From NCBI RefSeq assembly GCF_026017845.1, contig NZ_CP100416.1:844589-908588 (forward strand): DNA of 64,000 bases. The letters are read 5' to 3'. Shown in pieces: positions 52,869-61,916 of this stretch. How positions within the stretch are numbered: the stretch's first letter is position 1; each line of letters begins with the position of its first letter. The notes under the pieces are model-generated. The model was not told where the DNA came from, made no database searches, and saw nothing but the letters and a program-made list of their open reading frames with translations. The stretch is from Amycolatopsis mediterranei. Its GTDB lineage: Bacteria > Actinomycetota > Actinomycetes > Mycobacteriales > Pseudonocardiaceae. The position numbers and the translations under genes were made by a program.

Positions 52869-54725
52869 ATGAAGAAGCGCATGGGAACGGCGGCCGTCTT
52901 GGCCGTCGGGGTGGCGCTGGTCGGGCTGCCGGCCGCCGGGCAGCCCGCGCCGGTGACGTCCTGGACGCTCACCGCGCCGGGGGCGTCGCTGGCGCCCACG
53001 CCGGCCGCGCACATCGCCCTGGACCGGGGACGGCTCACGCTGTCGGTCACCCGCGGTGCGACGACGGTGCTCGAGCCGTCCGCACTCGGCGTCGAGACGG
53101 CGAACGGTGACCTCACCCAGGGGCTGAAGGTCACCGGGATCACGCAACAGCCGGTGCACGACGAGTACACGACCACCACCGGCAAGCGGCTGCAGCACAC
53201 CTACGACGCCGCCGAAACCACGCTCGACGTCAAGGGGCCCGGTGGCGCGTTCGCCGTCGTGGTCCGGGTCTCCCGCGACGGCGTCGCTTACCGGTACGTC
53301 TTCGACACCCCGAAGTGGGTGACGGTCGTGCGCGAGGCGTCGGAGTTCGCCGTCCCGCAGGCCGCCGACTCCTTCCTGCTGCCGTTCGACAACGGCCGCA
53401 GCGACTACGAGAGCATCCACGTCCACAAGCCGGTCGCGCAGCAGGACCCGGTCGAGTACGGCTACCCGGCGCTGTTCCACGTCGGTGACACCTGGCTGTC
53501 GGTCCTCGAATCCGACCTGAACGGCAGCTACGCGGGCTCCCGGCTGACGCTCACCCCGCAGCACCGTTTCCAGCTGACCCTCGGCGACCCGGCGGAAGTC
53601 GCGAAAGGACCCTTGGCCACGCCGTGGCGGGCGCTGATCGTCGGCGACCTGGCCACCGTGACGCAGTCCGACCTCAGCACCGACCTCGCGAGCCCGGCGA
53701 AGATCGCCGACACGTCGTGGATCAAGCCCGGCGCGGGGGCGTGGTCGTGGTGGTCGGAGGGCACCGGTGACCTGGCGCTGCAGGAGAAGTACGTCGACCT
53801 CGCGGCCAAGGAGGGCTGGGCGTACAACCTCGTCGACTCGGGCTGGAACGCCGCCTGGGTGCCCGACCTGGTCGCCTACGCCAAGCAACGCGGCATCGGC
53901 AGCTGGCTCTGGGCCGACGCGAAGATCACCGACACCGACAGCGAGCGGGAGAAGAACTTCAAGCAGTACGCCGACTGGGGCGTGGTCGGCCTGAAGATCG
54001 ACTTCGTCGAGTCCGAACGGAAGGACCGCACCCGCTGGTACGACGCGGTGCTCGCGGCGGCCGCGAAGTACCACCTGATGGTGAACTTCCACGGCGCGCC
54101 GATCCCGCGGGGCATCCAGCGGACCTGGCCGAACGTGATGAGCGTCGAGGCGGTGAAGGGCGCCGAGGGCACGAAGCCGAAGCCGGGGCGGGTGCCGTTC
54201 CCGATCGAGCACTACCTGACGCTGCCGTTCACGCGGAACCTGTCCGGCTCGATGGACTTCACGCCGGTGACCTTCTCCGGCGTTCGGCCGACCAGCGACG
54301 GCGGCGAACTCGCGCTGTCGGTGCTGTTCGAATCGGGCGTCCAGCACTTCGCGGACAGCGTCGCGAGTTACGACGCCCACCCCGTCGCCGAGCGGCTGCT
54401 CAAGGGCATCCCGACGGCGTGGGACGACACGCGGCTGCTGGCCGGCGACCCCGGGAAGCTCGCGGTGATCGCCCGCCGCAGCGGCGCGCAGTGGTACGTC
54501 GGGGCGCTGGCGGCGGGGCCGGCGGCGCGGCTCGACGCGCCACTCGATTTCCTCCCACCGGGTGATTGGCTCGCCGAGATTTACGGCGACGGCGCCGACG
54601 GGCAGCTTCAGGTCACGACACGGCGCGTGACATCCGGCGGCGTCCTCACCGTTCCGGTGGCCGCGAACGGCGGATTCGCGGCGCGCCTCTGCGTCGCCCC
54701 CGCGGGCGCGTCGACCTGCCCCTGA
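52869..54725 (+). CDS. secreted GH97 family glycosidase, likely retaining alpha-galactosidase
   Basis: A protein of 618 residues with a signal peptide (about 1-25). The N-terminal super-sandwich domain contains DGVAYRYVFDTP and the TIM-barrel domain has SGWNAAWVPDLVAYAKQRGIGSWLWADAK. Asp378 in VGLKIDFVESERKD occupies the position of the nucleophile of retaining GH97 enzymes, and MSVEAVKGAEG could provide the acid. The inverting subgroup uses glutamates at a different place. ATG 52869 has AAGGGA upstream. Sharing an operon with GH27 suggests joint attack on galactose-containing polymers. Confidence 0.92.
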   Translation: MKKRMGTAAVLAVGVALVGLPAAGQPAPVTSWTLTAPGASLAPTPAAHIALDRGRLTLSVTRGATTVLEPSALGVETANGDLTQGLKVTGITQQPVHDEYTTTTGKRLQHTYDAAETTLDVKGPGGAFAVVVRVSRDGVAYRYVFDTPKWVTVVREASEFAVPQAADSFLLPFDNGRSDYESIHVHKPVAQQDPVEYGYPALFHVGDTWLSVLESDLNGSYAGSRLTLTPQHRFQLTLGDPAEVAKGPLATPWRALIVGDLATVTQSDLSTDLASPAKIADTSWIKPGAGAWSWWSEGTGDLALQEKYVDLAAKEGWAYNLVDSGWNAAWVPDLVAYAKQRGIGSWLWADAKITDTDSEREKNFKQYADWGVVGLKIDFVESERKDRTRWYDAVLAAAAKYHLMVNFHGAPIPRGIQRTWPNVMSVEAVKGAEGTKPKPGRVPFPIEHYLTLPFTRNLSGSMDFTPVTFSGVRPTSDGGELALSVLFESGVQHFADSVASYDAHPVAERLLKGIPTAWDDTRLLAGDPGKLAVIARRSGAQWYVGALAAGPAARLDAPLDFLPPGDWLAEIYGDGADGQLQVTTRRVTSGGVLTVPVAANGGFAARLCVAPAGASTCP

Positions 54726-54846
54726 GTAGCCCGAATGGCCTCCGCAGGCGGCCATCGGGGCACGGAACGCCCTGGTGGCGGCCTGTTGGGGCCCTGTTCG
54801 GCCCGGCCGCTCCGCCGTTCGGATGATCACATTGGGTGTCCGGTTC

Positions 54847-54960
54847 GTCGCACGTGCGACTCGTGAGTAAACGTTTGTGTTACGTAGCGTGCCTTTCCTA
54901 TGGCGCATTCCTGTCCGCCGGGTACGGTCTGGCGGTCGACCCGGCAGTAGGGCCGGGTCG
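54847..54960. promoter_or_regulatory. 14-bp palindrome and leader hairpin before the nucleoside-uptake operon
   Basis: GTCGCACGTGCGAC (54847-54860) is a perfect palindrome, as expected for a repressor site. Downstream, CGACCCGGC (54937-54945) pairs with GCCGGGTCG (54952-54960), a 9-bp stem with a 6-base loop without a T-run. Both precede the BMP gene by 44-157 bp. A weak TTGTGT at 54875 may be part of a promoter. Confidence 0.55.
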
Positions 54961-55003
54961 TGCCCTTGACCATCCGCTGGATCAGCGGGGAGGGAGACAC
55001 ACG

Positions 55004-56155
55004 TTGCGTCGCATGCGTGGAACCGCGCTGGCCGCCGCGGCCATGGCCGGGGTGCTCGCCCTGGCCGGGTGCGCCAAGGACTCGAGCGGTGGCAGCAGCA
55101 ACAACAGCGCCGCACCTTCGTCGGGCGGTTCCGACTGCGTCACCGCGCAGAAGCCGCCCGCGGCGCCCGCCGCGTCGAGCAGCACGGCCGCCGCCGGGGA
55201 GAAGGTCGACGGCAGCAAGCTGAAGATCGGCCTGGCCTTCGACGTCGGCGGCCGGGGTGACGCGTCGTTCAACGACGCCGCCGCCGCGGGCACCGACAAG
55301 GCGAAGTCCGACCTCGGCGTGACGACGGTCAACGAGAGCACCGCCTCCGCCAGCGAGGCCGAGTCGGCCAAGCAGCAGCGCCTCGAGCAGATGGCTTCGC
55401 AGGGCCTGAACCCGATCGTCGCGGTCGGCTTCGCCTACGCGGACTCGGTCAAGGCCGTCGCCGCCAAGTACCCGAACACCAAGTTCGCGATCGTCGACGA
55501 CGACTCGATCCAGCTGCCGAACGTGACGCCGCTGGTCTTCGCCGAGGAGCAGGGCTCGTTCCTGGCCGGCGTCGCGGCCGCGTACAAGAGCAAGAACTGC
55601 CACATCGGCTTCGTCGGCGGTGTCAACACCCCGCTGATCCAGAAGTTCGAGGCCGGCTTCCTGCAGGGCGCGAAGACCGCTTCGTCCAAGATCAAGATCG
55701 AGGACGAATACCTCACCCCGGCCGGTGACTTCTCCGGGTTCCAGGACCCGCCGAAGGGCAACGCGAAGGCCGCGGCCGAGATCGCCAAGGGCGCGGACGT
55801 CGTCTACCACGCCGCCGGCGCCTCGGGCAAGGGCGTGTTCGACGCCGCCAAGGCGGGCAACGCGCTGGCCATCGGGGTCGACTCCGACCAGTACAACCAG
55901 AAGACCGTCGCGGCCGACAAGGACGTCATCATCACGTCCATGCTCAAGCGCGTCGACGTCGCGGTGTTCGACTACATCCAGGCCGTCGCCAAGGGTGACC
56001 TGACGGTGCTGCCGAAGCGGTTCGACCTCAAGGTCGACGGCGTCGGCTACGCCACCTCCGGCGGCAAGGTCGACGACATCAAGGACGTCCTGGACGGTTA
56101 CAAGGCCCAGATCATCTCGGGCGCGATCACCGTCTCGGACAAGCCGCAGAAGTAG
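55004..56155 (+). CDS. BMP/PnrA-family nucleoside-binding lipoprotein
   Basis: A protein of 383 residues with a lipobox (LALAGC, Cys near 23) and a Ser/Gly-rich linker. The BMP domain begins KLKIGLAFDVGGRGDASFNDAAAAG and contains QQRLEQMASQGLNPIVAVGFAYADSV, GFVGGVNTPLIQKFEAGFLQGA, and VVYHAAGASGKGVFDAA. These proteins bring nucleosides to an ABC permease. TTG 55004 fits the GGGAGG ribosome site better than ATG 55013. A hairpin follows the stop and could lower expression of the downstream genes. Confidence 0.92.
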   Translation: MRRMRGTALAAAAMAGVLALAGCAKDSSGGSSNNSAAPSSGGSDCVTAQKPPAAPAASSSTAAAGEKVDGSKLKIGLAFDVGGRGDASFNDAAAAGTDKAKSDLGVTTVNESTASASEAESAKQQRLEQMASQGLNPIVAVGFAYADSVKAVAAKYPNTKFAIVDDDSIQLPNVTPLVFAEEQGSFLAGVAAAYKSKNCHIGFVGGVNTPLIQKFEAGFLQGAKTASSKIKIEDEYLTPAGDFSGFQDPPKGNAKAAAEIAKGADVVYHAAGASGKGVFDAAKAGNALAIGVDSDQYNQKTVAADKDVIITSMLKRVDVAVFDYIQAVAKGDLTVLPKRFDLKVDGVGYATSGGKVDDIKDVLDGYKAQIISGAITVSDKPQK

Positions 56156-56169
56156 CTCACAACGTGTTC

Positions 56170-56199
56170 GGGGCTCGGAGGAATTCTCCTCCGGGCCCC
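56170..56199 (+). terminator. intra-operon hairpin between SBP and ATPase genes
   Basis: GGGGCTCGGAGGA-ATTC-TCCTCCGGGCCCC: a 13-bp stem with one T-G pair. No T-run follows, so it is probably a partial terminator or an RNA stability element giving excess binding protein. Confidence 0.6.
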
Positions 56200-56233
56200 T
56201 CACGCGTTCCAGAGATATGGAATTCTCCCGCCC

Positions 56234-57805
56234 ATGAGCACAGCCGAGGCCCCGGCCGAGGCCGTCCCCGACCGGGGCGCCCCCGCCGTCCAGCTGACCG
56301 GGATCACCAAGCGCTTTCCCGGCGTGGTGGCCAACTCCGACGTCAACCTCACCGTCGCTGCCGGCGAGGTGCACGCCATCTGTGGCGAGAACGGCGCCGG
56401 CAAGTCCACCCTGATGAAGATCCTGTACGGCATGCAGCCGCCGGACGAGGGCACCATCGCGATCAACGGCGAAGAGGTGAAACTGCGCAACCCGCAGGAC
56501 GCCATCCGCGCCGGCATCGGCATGGTGCACCAGCACTTCATGCTCGCCGACAACCTCACGGTCGGCGAGAACGTCTTCCTCGGCGCCGAGGGCCTGCACG
56601 GCATCGGCCGCGCCGCCCGCGCGCGGCTGGCCGAGCTCGCCGAGCGGACCGGCCTGCACGCCAAGCCGGAGACGCTGCTGGAGGAGCTCGGCGTCGCCGA
56701 CCGCCAGCGCGTCGAGATCGTGAAGGTGCTCTACCGCGGGGCGAAGATCATCATCCTGGACGAGCCGACCGCGGTCCTCGTGCCGCAGGAGGTCGACGCG
56801 CTCTTCGAGACCGTGCGGGAGATGAAGAACGGCGGCTACACGTTCCTGTTCATCTCGCACAAGCTCGACGAGGTCCGGGCGATCGCCGACACCGTCACGG
56901 TGATCCGGCGCGGCACGACGGTCGGCACCGCCGACCCGAAGACCATCACCTCCCACCAGCTCGCGGAGATGATGGTCGGGTCCGAGCTGCCCAGCCCGGA
57001 GACCCGCGAGTCCACCGTCACCGACCGCGCCGTGCTGCGGCTGACCGGGCTGACGCTGGGCGCCGAGGGCTCGGGCCGCAACGCGCTCGACGACGTCTCC
57101 TTCACCGTGCACGCCGGCGAGGTGCTCGGCGTGGCCGGTGTCGAGGGCAACGGCCAGACCGAACTCGTCGAGACGATCATGGGCATGCGCAAGCCGTCCG
57201 CGGGCAAGATCGAACTGGTCGACTCCGAAGGCAAGGCCCGCGACCTCACGAAGGCGGGCACGCTGGCGCGGCGCGAGGCCGGCATCGGCTACATCGCCGA
57301 GGACCGCACCCGGCACAGCCTGCTGCTCACGCAACCGTTGTGGGTCAACCGGATCCTCGGTTACCAGACCCGCGAACCGGTCTCGAAGGGACAGTTGCTC
57401 GACATCGCCGGCGCCCGCGCCGACACCGAGCGGATCGTCCGCGACTACGACGTCCGCACGCCGGGCATCGACGTCCCGGCCGCGGCGCTCTCGGGCGGCA
57501 ACCAGCAGAAGCTGATCGTCGGGCGCGAGCTGTCCGGCAACCCGGTGCTGCTGGTGGCCTCGCACCCGACCCGCGGCGTCGACGTCGGCGCGCAGGCGCT
57601 GATCTGGGAGCAGATCCGCCAGGCCCGCGCCGCCGGGCTCGCGGTGCTGCTGATCTCCGCCGACCTCGACGAGCTGATCGGCCTGTCCGACACGATCCGG
57701 GTCATGCTGCGCGGGCGGCTCGTCAGCGAGGCCGACCCCGCCACCGTGACCCCGCAGCAACTGGGCTCCGCGATGACCGGCGCGGGGGAGGGTGACGAAG
57801 AATGA
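56234..57805 (+). CDS. nucleoside ABC transporter ATP-binding protein with two ATPase domains
   Basis: A protein of 523 residues (NupA/RbsA type). The first domain has Walker A GENGAGKST (Lys57) and Walker B KIIILDEPTAVL. Its signature region is GVADRQRVEIVKVLYRGA, without LSGGQ. The second domain has degenerate Walker A GVEGNGQTEL, signature ALSGGNQQKLIVGREL and VLLVASHPTRGVDVGA. This asymmetric pattern is normal for the family. The ATG at 56234 follows a 78-bp gap. Its stop overlaps the next ATG (ATGA). Confidence 0.95.
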   Translation: MSTAEAPAEAVPDRGAPAVQLTGITKRFPGVVANSDVNLTVAAGEVHAICGENGAGKSTLMKILYGMQPPDEGTIAINGEEVKLRNPQDAIRAGIGMVHQHFMLADNLTVGENVFLGAEGLHGIGRAARARLAELAERTGLHAKPETLLEELGVADRQRVEIVKVLYRGAKIIILDEPTAVLVPQEVDALFETVREMKNGGYTFLFISHKLDEVRAIADTVTVIRRGTTVGTADPKTITSHQLAEMMVGSELPSPETRESTVTDRAVLRLTGLTLGAEGSGRNALDDVSFTVHAGEVLGVAGVEGNGQTELVETIMGMRKPSAGKIELVDSEGKARDLTKAGTLARREAGIGYIAEDRTRHSLLLTQPLWVNRILGYQTREPVSKGQLLDIAGARADTERIVRDYDVRTPGIDVPAAALSGGNQQKLIVGRELSGNPVLLVASHPTRGVDVGAQALIWEQIRQARAAGLAVLLISADLDELIGLSDTIRVMLRGRLVSEADPATVTPQQLGSAMTGAGEGDEE

Positions 57806-58893
57806 CGTCCTGGCGCACGAAACTGCTGCCGCCGCTGCTGGCGATCGTGTTCGCCGTCCTGCTGTCGGCGATCGCGCTGATCATCTCCGGGGCCGACCCC
57901 CTGCAGGCGTACGGCACGATGATCGGCCAGATGTTCAAGGGCTCGACCGCGGTCGACACGGTGAACCTGGCGACGGTGTACTACCTGTCCGGGCTCGCGG
58001 TCGCCATCGGCTTCCAGATGAACCTGTTCAACATCGGTGTCGAAGGCCAGTACCGCTTCGCCGCCGTCGTCGCGGCCATCGCCGGCGGCGCGATGAAGCT
58101 GCCGCCGGTCATCCACGTCATCGCGATCCTGGTGGTCGCGGTCGTCGCGGGCATGGCCTACGCGGCCGTTCCGGCGGTCCTCAAGGTGACCCGCGGGGTC
58201 AGCGAGGTCATCTCGACGATCATGCTCAACGCGATCGTCGCCGGCATCATCGCGTTCCTCATCAACGCCGACCAGTTCGGCGTGCAGCGGGGCAACAACA
58301 TCGGCACCCGCGTGATCGAGCCGTCCGGCCGGATCCCGGGCATCCCGCTCGGCTCGGGCACGCTGTTCGGGTTCGTCGTCATCGCCGCGCTCATCGGCGG
58401 GGCCTACTGGTTCATGCTCAACCGCACCCGGTTCGGCTTCGAGCTCAAGGCGTCCGGCGAGTCCACCACCGCCGCGGCCGCGGGTGGCGTCAGCGCGAAG
58501 AAGATGACGCTCATCGCGATGCTGCTCTCCGGGGGTGTCGCCGGCCTGGTCGCCATGCCGGAACTGCTCGGCCGCGACTACAGCTACGGCATCACCGCGA
58601 CGCAGATGTACGGCTTCACCGGCATCGCGGTGGCGCTGCTCGGCCGCAACCACCCCGGCGGCATCGCGCTCGGCGCACTGCTGTGGGCGTTCCTCGACAC
58701 CTCCGCGGTGTCGCTGGAGCAGATCAACGTGTCCAAGGAGATCGCGACGATCATGCAGGGCATCATCGTGCTGTCGGTCGTCGTGGCGTACGAGATCGTG
58801 CGGCGCGCCGACCTCGCGGCCGAACAACGCAGGGTCGGCCGCGCACTCGCCGGCAGCAAGGGTTCCTCGGTCGCCGAAGGGGGTGCGGTGTGA
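57802..58893 (+). CDS. nucleoside ABC transporter permease (first)
   Basis: A protein of 363 residues with about nine helices. QMNLFNIGVEGQYRFAAVVAAIAGGA is the family signature (NxGxEGQ), and TRGVSEVISTIMLNAIV and RTRFGFELKASGESTTAAAAGGVSAKKM (EAA-like loop contacting the ATPase) follow. It begins inside the ATPase stop (ATGA) and ends overlapping the second permease (GTGA). Confidence 0.94.
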   Translation: MTSWRTKLLPPLLAIVFAVLLSAIALIISGADPLQAYGTMIGQMFKGSTAVDTVNLATVYYLSGLAVAIGFQMNLFNIGVEGQYRFAAVVAAIAGGAMKLPPVIHVIAILVVAVVAGMAYAAVPAVLKVTRGVSEVISTIMLNAIVAGIIAFLINADQFGVQRGNNIGTRVIEPSGRIPGIPLGSGTLFGFVVIAALIGGAYWFMLNRTRFGFELKASGESTTAAAAGGVSAKKMTLIAMLLSGGVAGLVAMPELLGRDYSYGITATQMYGFTGIAVALLGRNHPGGIALGALLWAFLDTSAVSLEQINVSKEIATIMQGIIVLSVVVAYEIVRRADLAAEQRRVGRALAGSKGSSVAEGGAV

Positions 58894-60155
58894 GCACCGA
58901 CGTCGCTCTCGAGTCCGCCCCGGCCACGCCGGTGCGGCGCCGGCGCGGCCGGATCCCCGGCTGGCTCCGCGGGGTCATCTGGGCCGTGATCGCCATCGCC
59001 GTCATCTCGTCGGCGTCCTACTCCACCGGCGTCGCCGCGCTGACGTCGTCGAACACCGCGTCGACGGCGTTGCGCCTGGCGCTGCCGATCCTGCTGTGCG
59101 CGCTGGGCGGCCTGTGGGCCGAACGCGCGGGCGTGGTGAACATCGGGCTCGAGGGCATGATGATCCTCGGGACCTGGGGCGCCGCCTGGGGTTCGTACTA
59201 CGGCGGCGTGTGGTCCGGCCTGCTGGCCGCGCTGCTGTTCGGTGCCCTGGGCGGGCTGCTGCACGCGGTGGCGACGGTGACGTTCAACGTCAACCACATC
59301 GTTTCCGGCGTCGCGATCAACCTGCTCGGGCTGGGCGTCACGAAGTACCTGGCGAACCTGATCTTCGCGCCGATCTCCGGCAACCCGCGGCAGTCGCCGC
59401 CGGTGCCGAAGTTCGACACCTACTCGGCGACGTTCCTTTCGGACTGGCTGGGTGACCTGGAGAAGCAGCAGCGCGTCGGGATCTCCGACGTCGCCGGCAT
59501 CCTGCGCGGCCTGGTCACCGAAGTGGCGCCGCTGACGATGATCGCGATCCTCCTGGTGCCGGTGAGCTTCTGGGTGCTCTGGCGGACGCGCTTCGGCCTG
59601 CGGCTGCGGTCCTGCGGCGAGAACCCGGTCGCGGCGGAGTCCCTCGGCGTGAACGTCTACCTGCACAAGTACGTGGCCGTGATCATCTCGGGCGCGTTCG
59701 CCGGCATGGGTGGCGCTTCGCTGGTGCTGCTGCGCGGCGGCGCGGACTACCTGGAGAACCAGACGAACGGCCGCGGGTACATCGGCCTCGCGGCGATGAT
59801 CTTCGGCAACTGGCGGCCGGGCGGCCTGCTCGGCGGCGCGGCGCTGTTCGGCTACGCGGACGGCCTGCAGCTCGCCGGCGGCGGCGAAGCGGTGCTCGCG
59901 CTGCTGTACGGCGCGGTCATCCTGGTCGCGGTGATCGTCATCGTGCAGCTGTTCCGTCGCCAGTGGATCGCGGCGGGACTCGGCGTCGTCGGCGCCGGTG
60001 TGCTGTACGCGATCTACTGGGCCAATGACACGCTGCCGTCGGACCTGATCCCGTACACCGCGCACTTCGTGACGCTGATCGTGCTGGCTGTGGCGTCGCA
60101 ACGGCTGCGGCCGCCGAAGGCCGACGGTCAGCCGTACCGGCGGGGTGAGGACTGA
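58890..60155 (+). CDS. nucleoside ABC transporter permease (second)
   Basis: A protein of 421 residues with about nine helices. LGGLWAERAGVVNIGLEGMMILG and VTFNVNHIVSGVAINLLGLGVTKYL are typical, and RTRFGLRLRSCGENPVAAESLGVNVY is the coupling loop. The basic N-terminus (VRRRRGRIPGWLRG) is cytoplasmic. The GTG is inside the previous stop. cdd follows with no gap. Confidence 0.93.
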   Translation: MSTDVALESAPATPVRRRRGRIPGWLRGVIWAVIAIAVISSASYSTGVAALTSSNTASTALRLALPILLCALGGLWAERAGVVNIGLEGMMILGTWGAAWGSYYGGVWSGLLAALLFGALGGLLHAVATVTFNVNHIVSGVAINLLGLGVTKYLANLIFAPISGNPRQSPPVPKFDTYSATFLSDWLGDLEKQQRVGISDVAGILRGLVTEVAPLTMIAILLVPVSFWVLWRTRFGLRLRSCGENPVAAESLGVNVYLHKYVAVIISGAFAGMGGASLVLLRGGADYLENQTNGRGYIGLAAMIFGNWRPGGLLGGAALFGYADGLQLAGGGEAVLALLYGAVILVAVIVIVQLFRRQWIAAGLGVVGAGVLYAIYWANDTLPSDLIPYTAHFVTLIVLAVASQRLRPPKADGQPYRRGED

Positions 60156-60545
60156 GTGTCTACTGTGGACTGGGATGCGCTGCGTTCTCAAGCGATCGAA
60201 GCGGCTTCCCATGCGTACGCGCCTTATTCGGGCCTGCACGTGGGTGTCGCCGGGATCGTCGACGACGGCCGGGTCGTGACCGGGTGCAACGTCGAGAACG
60301 CTTCCTACGGGCTCGGGCTGTGCGCGGAGTGCACGATGGCCGGGCAGCTGCGGCTGTCCGGCGGCGGCCGCCTGGTCGCTGTGGCCTGCCGCAGCGGTGC
60401 GGGTGACCTGCTGATGCCGTGCGGACGGTGTCGCCAGATCCTGTTCGAGCTCGGCGGATCTTCGTGCCTGGTGGACACGCCCAGCGGGATCCTGCCGATG
60501 TCGGACGTCCTGCCGGACGCCTTCGGCCCGGACGACCTCCCGTGA
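60156..60545 (+). CDS. cdd: cytidine deaminase
   Basis: A tetrameric-type enzyme of 129 residues that deaminates cytidine and deoxycytidine. The zinc motifs are GCNVENASYGLGLCAECTM (CAE) and PCGRCRQ. GTG 60156 follows the permease stop directly. The TGA overlaps the deoA start (GTGA). M. tuberculosis has cdd-deoA-add in the same order. Confidence 0.95.
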   Translation: MSTVDWDALRSQAIEAASHAYAPYSGLHVGVAGIVDDGRVVTGCNVENASYGLGLCAECTMAGQLRLSGGGRLVAVACRSGAGDLLMPCGRCRQILFELGGSSCLVDTPSGILPMSDVLPDAFGPDDLP

Positions 60546-61819
60546 GCGCGTTCGCGGCGGTCGACGTCATCCGGACCAAGCGGGACGGCGGCACGCTTTC
60601 CGACGAGCAGATCGACTGGGTCGTCGACGCCTACACCCGGGGTGACGTCGCCGAAGAGCAGATGTCGGCGCTGGCCATGGCGATCTTCCTGCGCGGGATG
60701 ACCTCGGCCGAGATCTCCCGGTGGACGCACGCGATGATCGCGTCGGGGGAGCGGCTGTCGCTTTCGGTGTCCCGGCCGACGGTGGACAAGCACTCGACGG
60801 GCGGGGTCGGCGACAAGATCACGCTGCCGCTGGCGCCGCTGGTGGCGGCGTGCGGCGCGGCCGTGCCACAGCTGTCCGGCCGCGGGCTCGGCCACACCGG
60901 CGGGACGCTCGACAAGCTGGAGTCGATTCCCGGCTGGCGCGCCGCACTGTCCACTTCGGAGATTCAATCGCAGCTGGAGGACGTCGGCGCGGTGGTCTGC
61001 GCGGCGACGTCCGGGCTGGCGCCGGCGGACAAGAAGCTGTACGCGCTGCGGGACGTCACGTCCACTGTGGAGTCGATCCCGCTGATCGCCAGCTCGATCA
61101 TGAGCAAGAAGATCGCCGAAGGCGCGTCCGGGCTGGTCCTGGACGTGAAGTTCGGGTCGGGCGCGTTCATGAAGTCGCTTGACCAGGCTCGTTCGCTGGC
61201 TTCCGCGTTGACCTCGATCGGCGCCGATCACGGTGTCCCGACGACGGCGTTGCTGACCGACATGAACGTCCCGCTGGGGCGGGCGGTCGGCAACGCGGTG
61301 GAGGTCGCGGAGTCGGTCGACGTGCTCAAAGGCGGCGGTCCGGCGGACGTGGTCGCGCTGACTGTGGCCCTGGCCCGGGAGATGCTGGCGCTGGCCGGCC
61401 TCGACGTCGACCCGGCGGCGGTGCTGGCTTCGGGCGAGGCGTACGAGGTCTGGTGCCGGATGATCGCGGCCCAGGGCGGCGACCCGTCGGCGCCGCTGCC
61501 GACGCCCTCTCACGTCCACGTGGTCACGGCGCCTTCTTCGGGGGTGCTGGCTTCGCTGGACGCGTACGCGGTGGGCGTCGCGGCGTGGCGGCTCGGTGCG
61601 GGCCGCGCCCGCAAGGAGGACCCGGTCCAGGCCGCGGCGGGCATCCTGTGCCTGGCCAAGCCGGGGGACGCGGTCTCCGAGGGCGACCCGCTGCTGGAAC
61701 TCCACACGGACACGCCTGACGCGGTCCCGGCCGCCCTGTCCGCGCTCGAGGGTGGGTTCACGATCGCTTCGTCGGCGCCTGAACCGGGCCCGATCGTCGT
61801 GGAGACCATCCGTAGCTAG
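60542..61819 (+). CDS. deoA: thymidine phosphorylase
   Basis: A protein of 425 residues that cleaves thymidine with phosphate to thymine and deoxyribose-1-phosphate. It shows DVIRTKRDGGTLSDEQIDWVVDAYTRG, VDKHSTGGVGDKITLPLAPLVAACG, PQLSGRGLGHTGGTLDKLESIPG and MSKKIAEGASGLVLDVKFG. GTG 60542 overlaps the cdd stop. A terminator follows. Confidence 0.96.
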   Translation: MSAFAAVDVIRTKRDGGTLSDEQIDWVVDAYTRGDVAEEQMSALAMAIFLRGMTSAEISRWTHAMIASGERLSLSVSRPTVDKHSTGGVGDKITLPLAPLVAACGAAVPQLSGRGLGHTGGTLDKLESIPGWRAALSTSEIQSQLEDVGAVVCAATSGLAPADKKLYALRDVTSTVESIPLIASSIMSKKIAEGASGLVLDVKFGSGAFMKSLDQARSLASALTSIGADHGVPTTALLTDMNVPLGRAVGNAVEVAESVDVLKGGGPADVVALTVALAREMLALAGLDVDPAAVLASGEAYEVWCRMIAAQGGDPSAPLPTPSHVHVVTAPSSGVLASLDAYAVGVAAWRLGAGRARKEDPVQAAAGILCLAKPGDAVSEGDPLLELHTDTPDAVPAALSALEGGFTIASSAPEPGPIVVETIRS

Positions 61820-61870
61820 CTGGACTGTGATGATCGTCGCGAAGATGATCACCCGTCCGAGTGACATGAG

Positions 61871-61901
61871 AAGGCCCCCGTCGGATCCCGGCGGGGGCCT
61901 T
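61871..61901. terminator. bidirectional terminator
   Basis: AAGGCCCCCGTCGG-ATC-CCGGCGGGGGCCTT: a 14-bp stem with one T-G pair and A/T ends, between deoA and the opposed coiled-coil gene. Confidence 0.92.
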
Positions 61902-61916
61902 CTTCGTGCGTGAGTC

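Noticed and set aside
54827..57760. Open frame of 977 codons on the minus strand
   Set aside because: It is antisense to the BMP gene and ATPase gene; its product has no recognisable fold.
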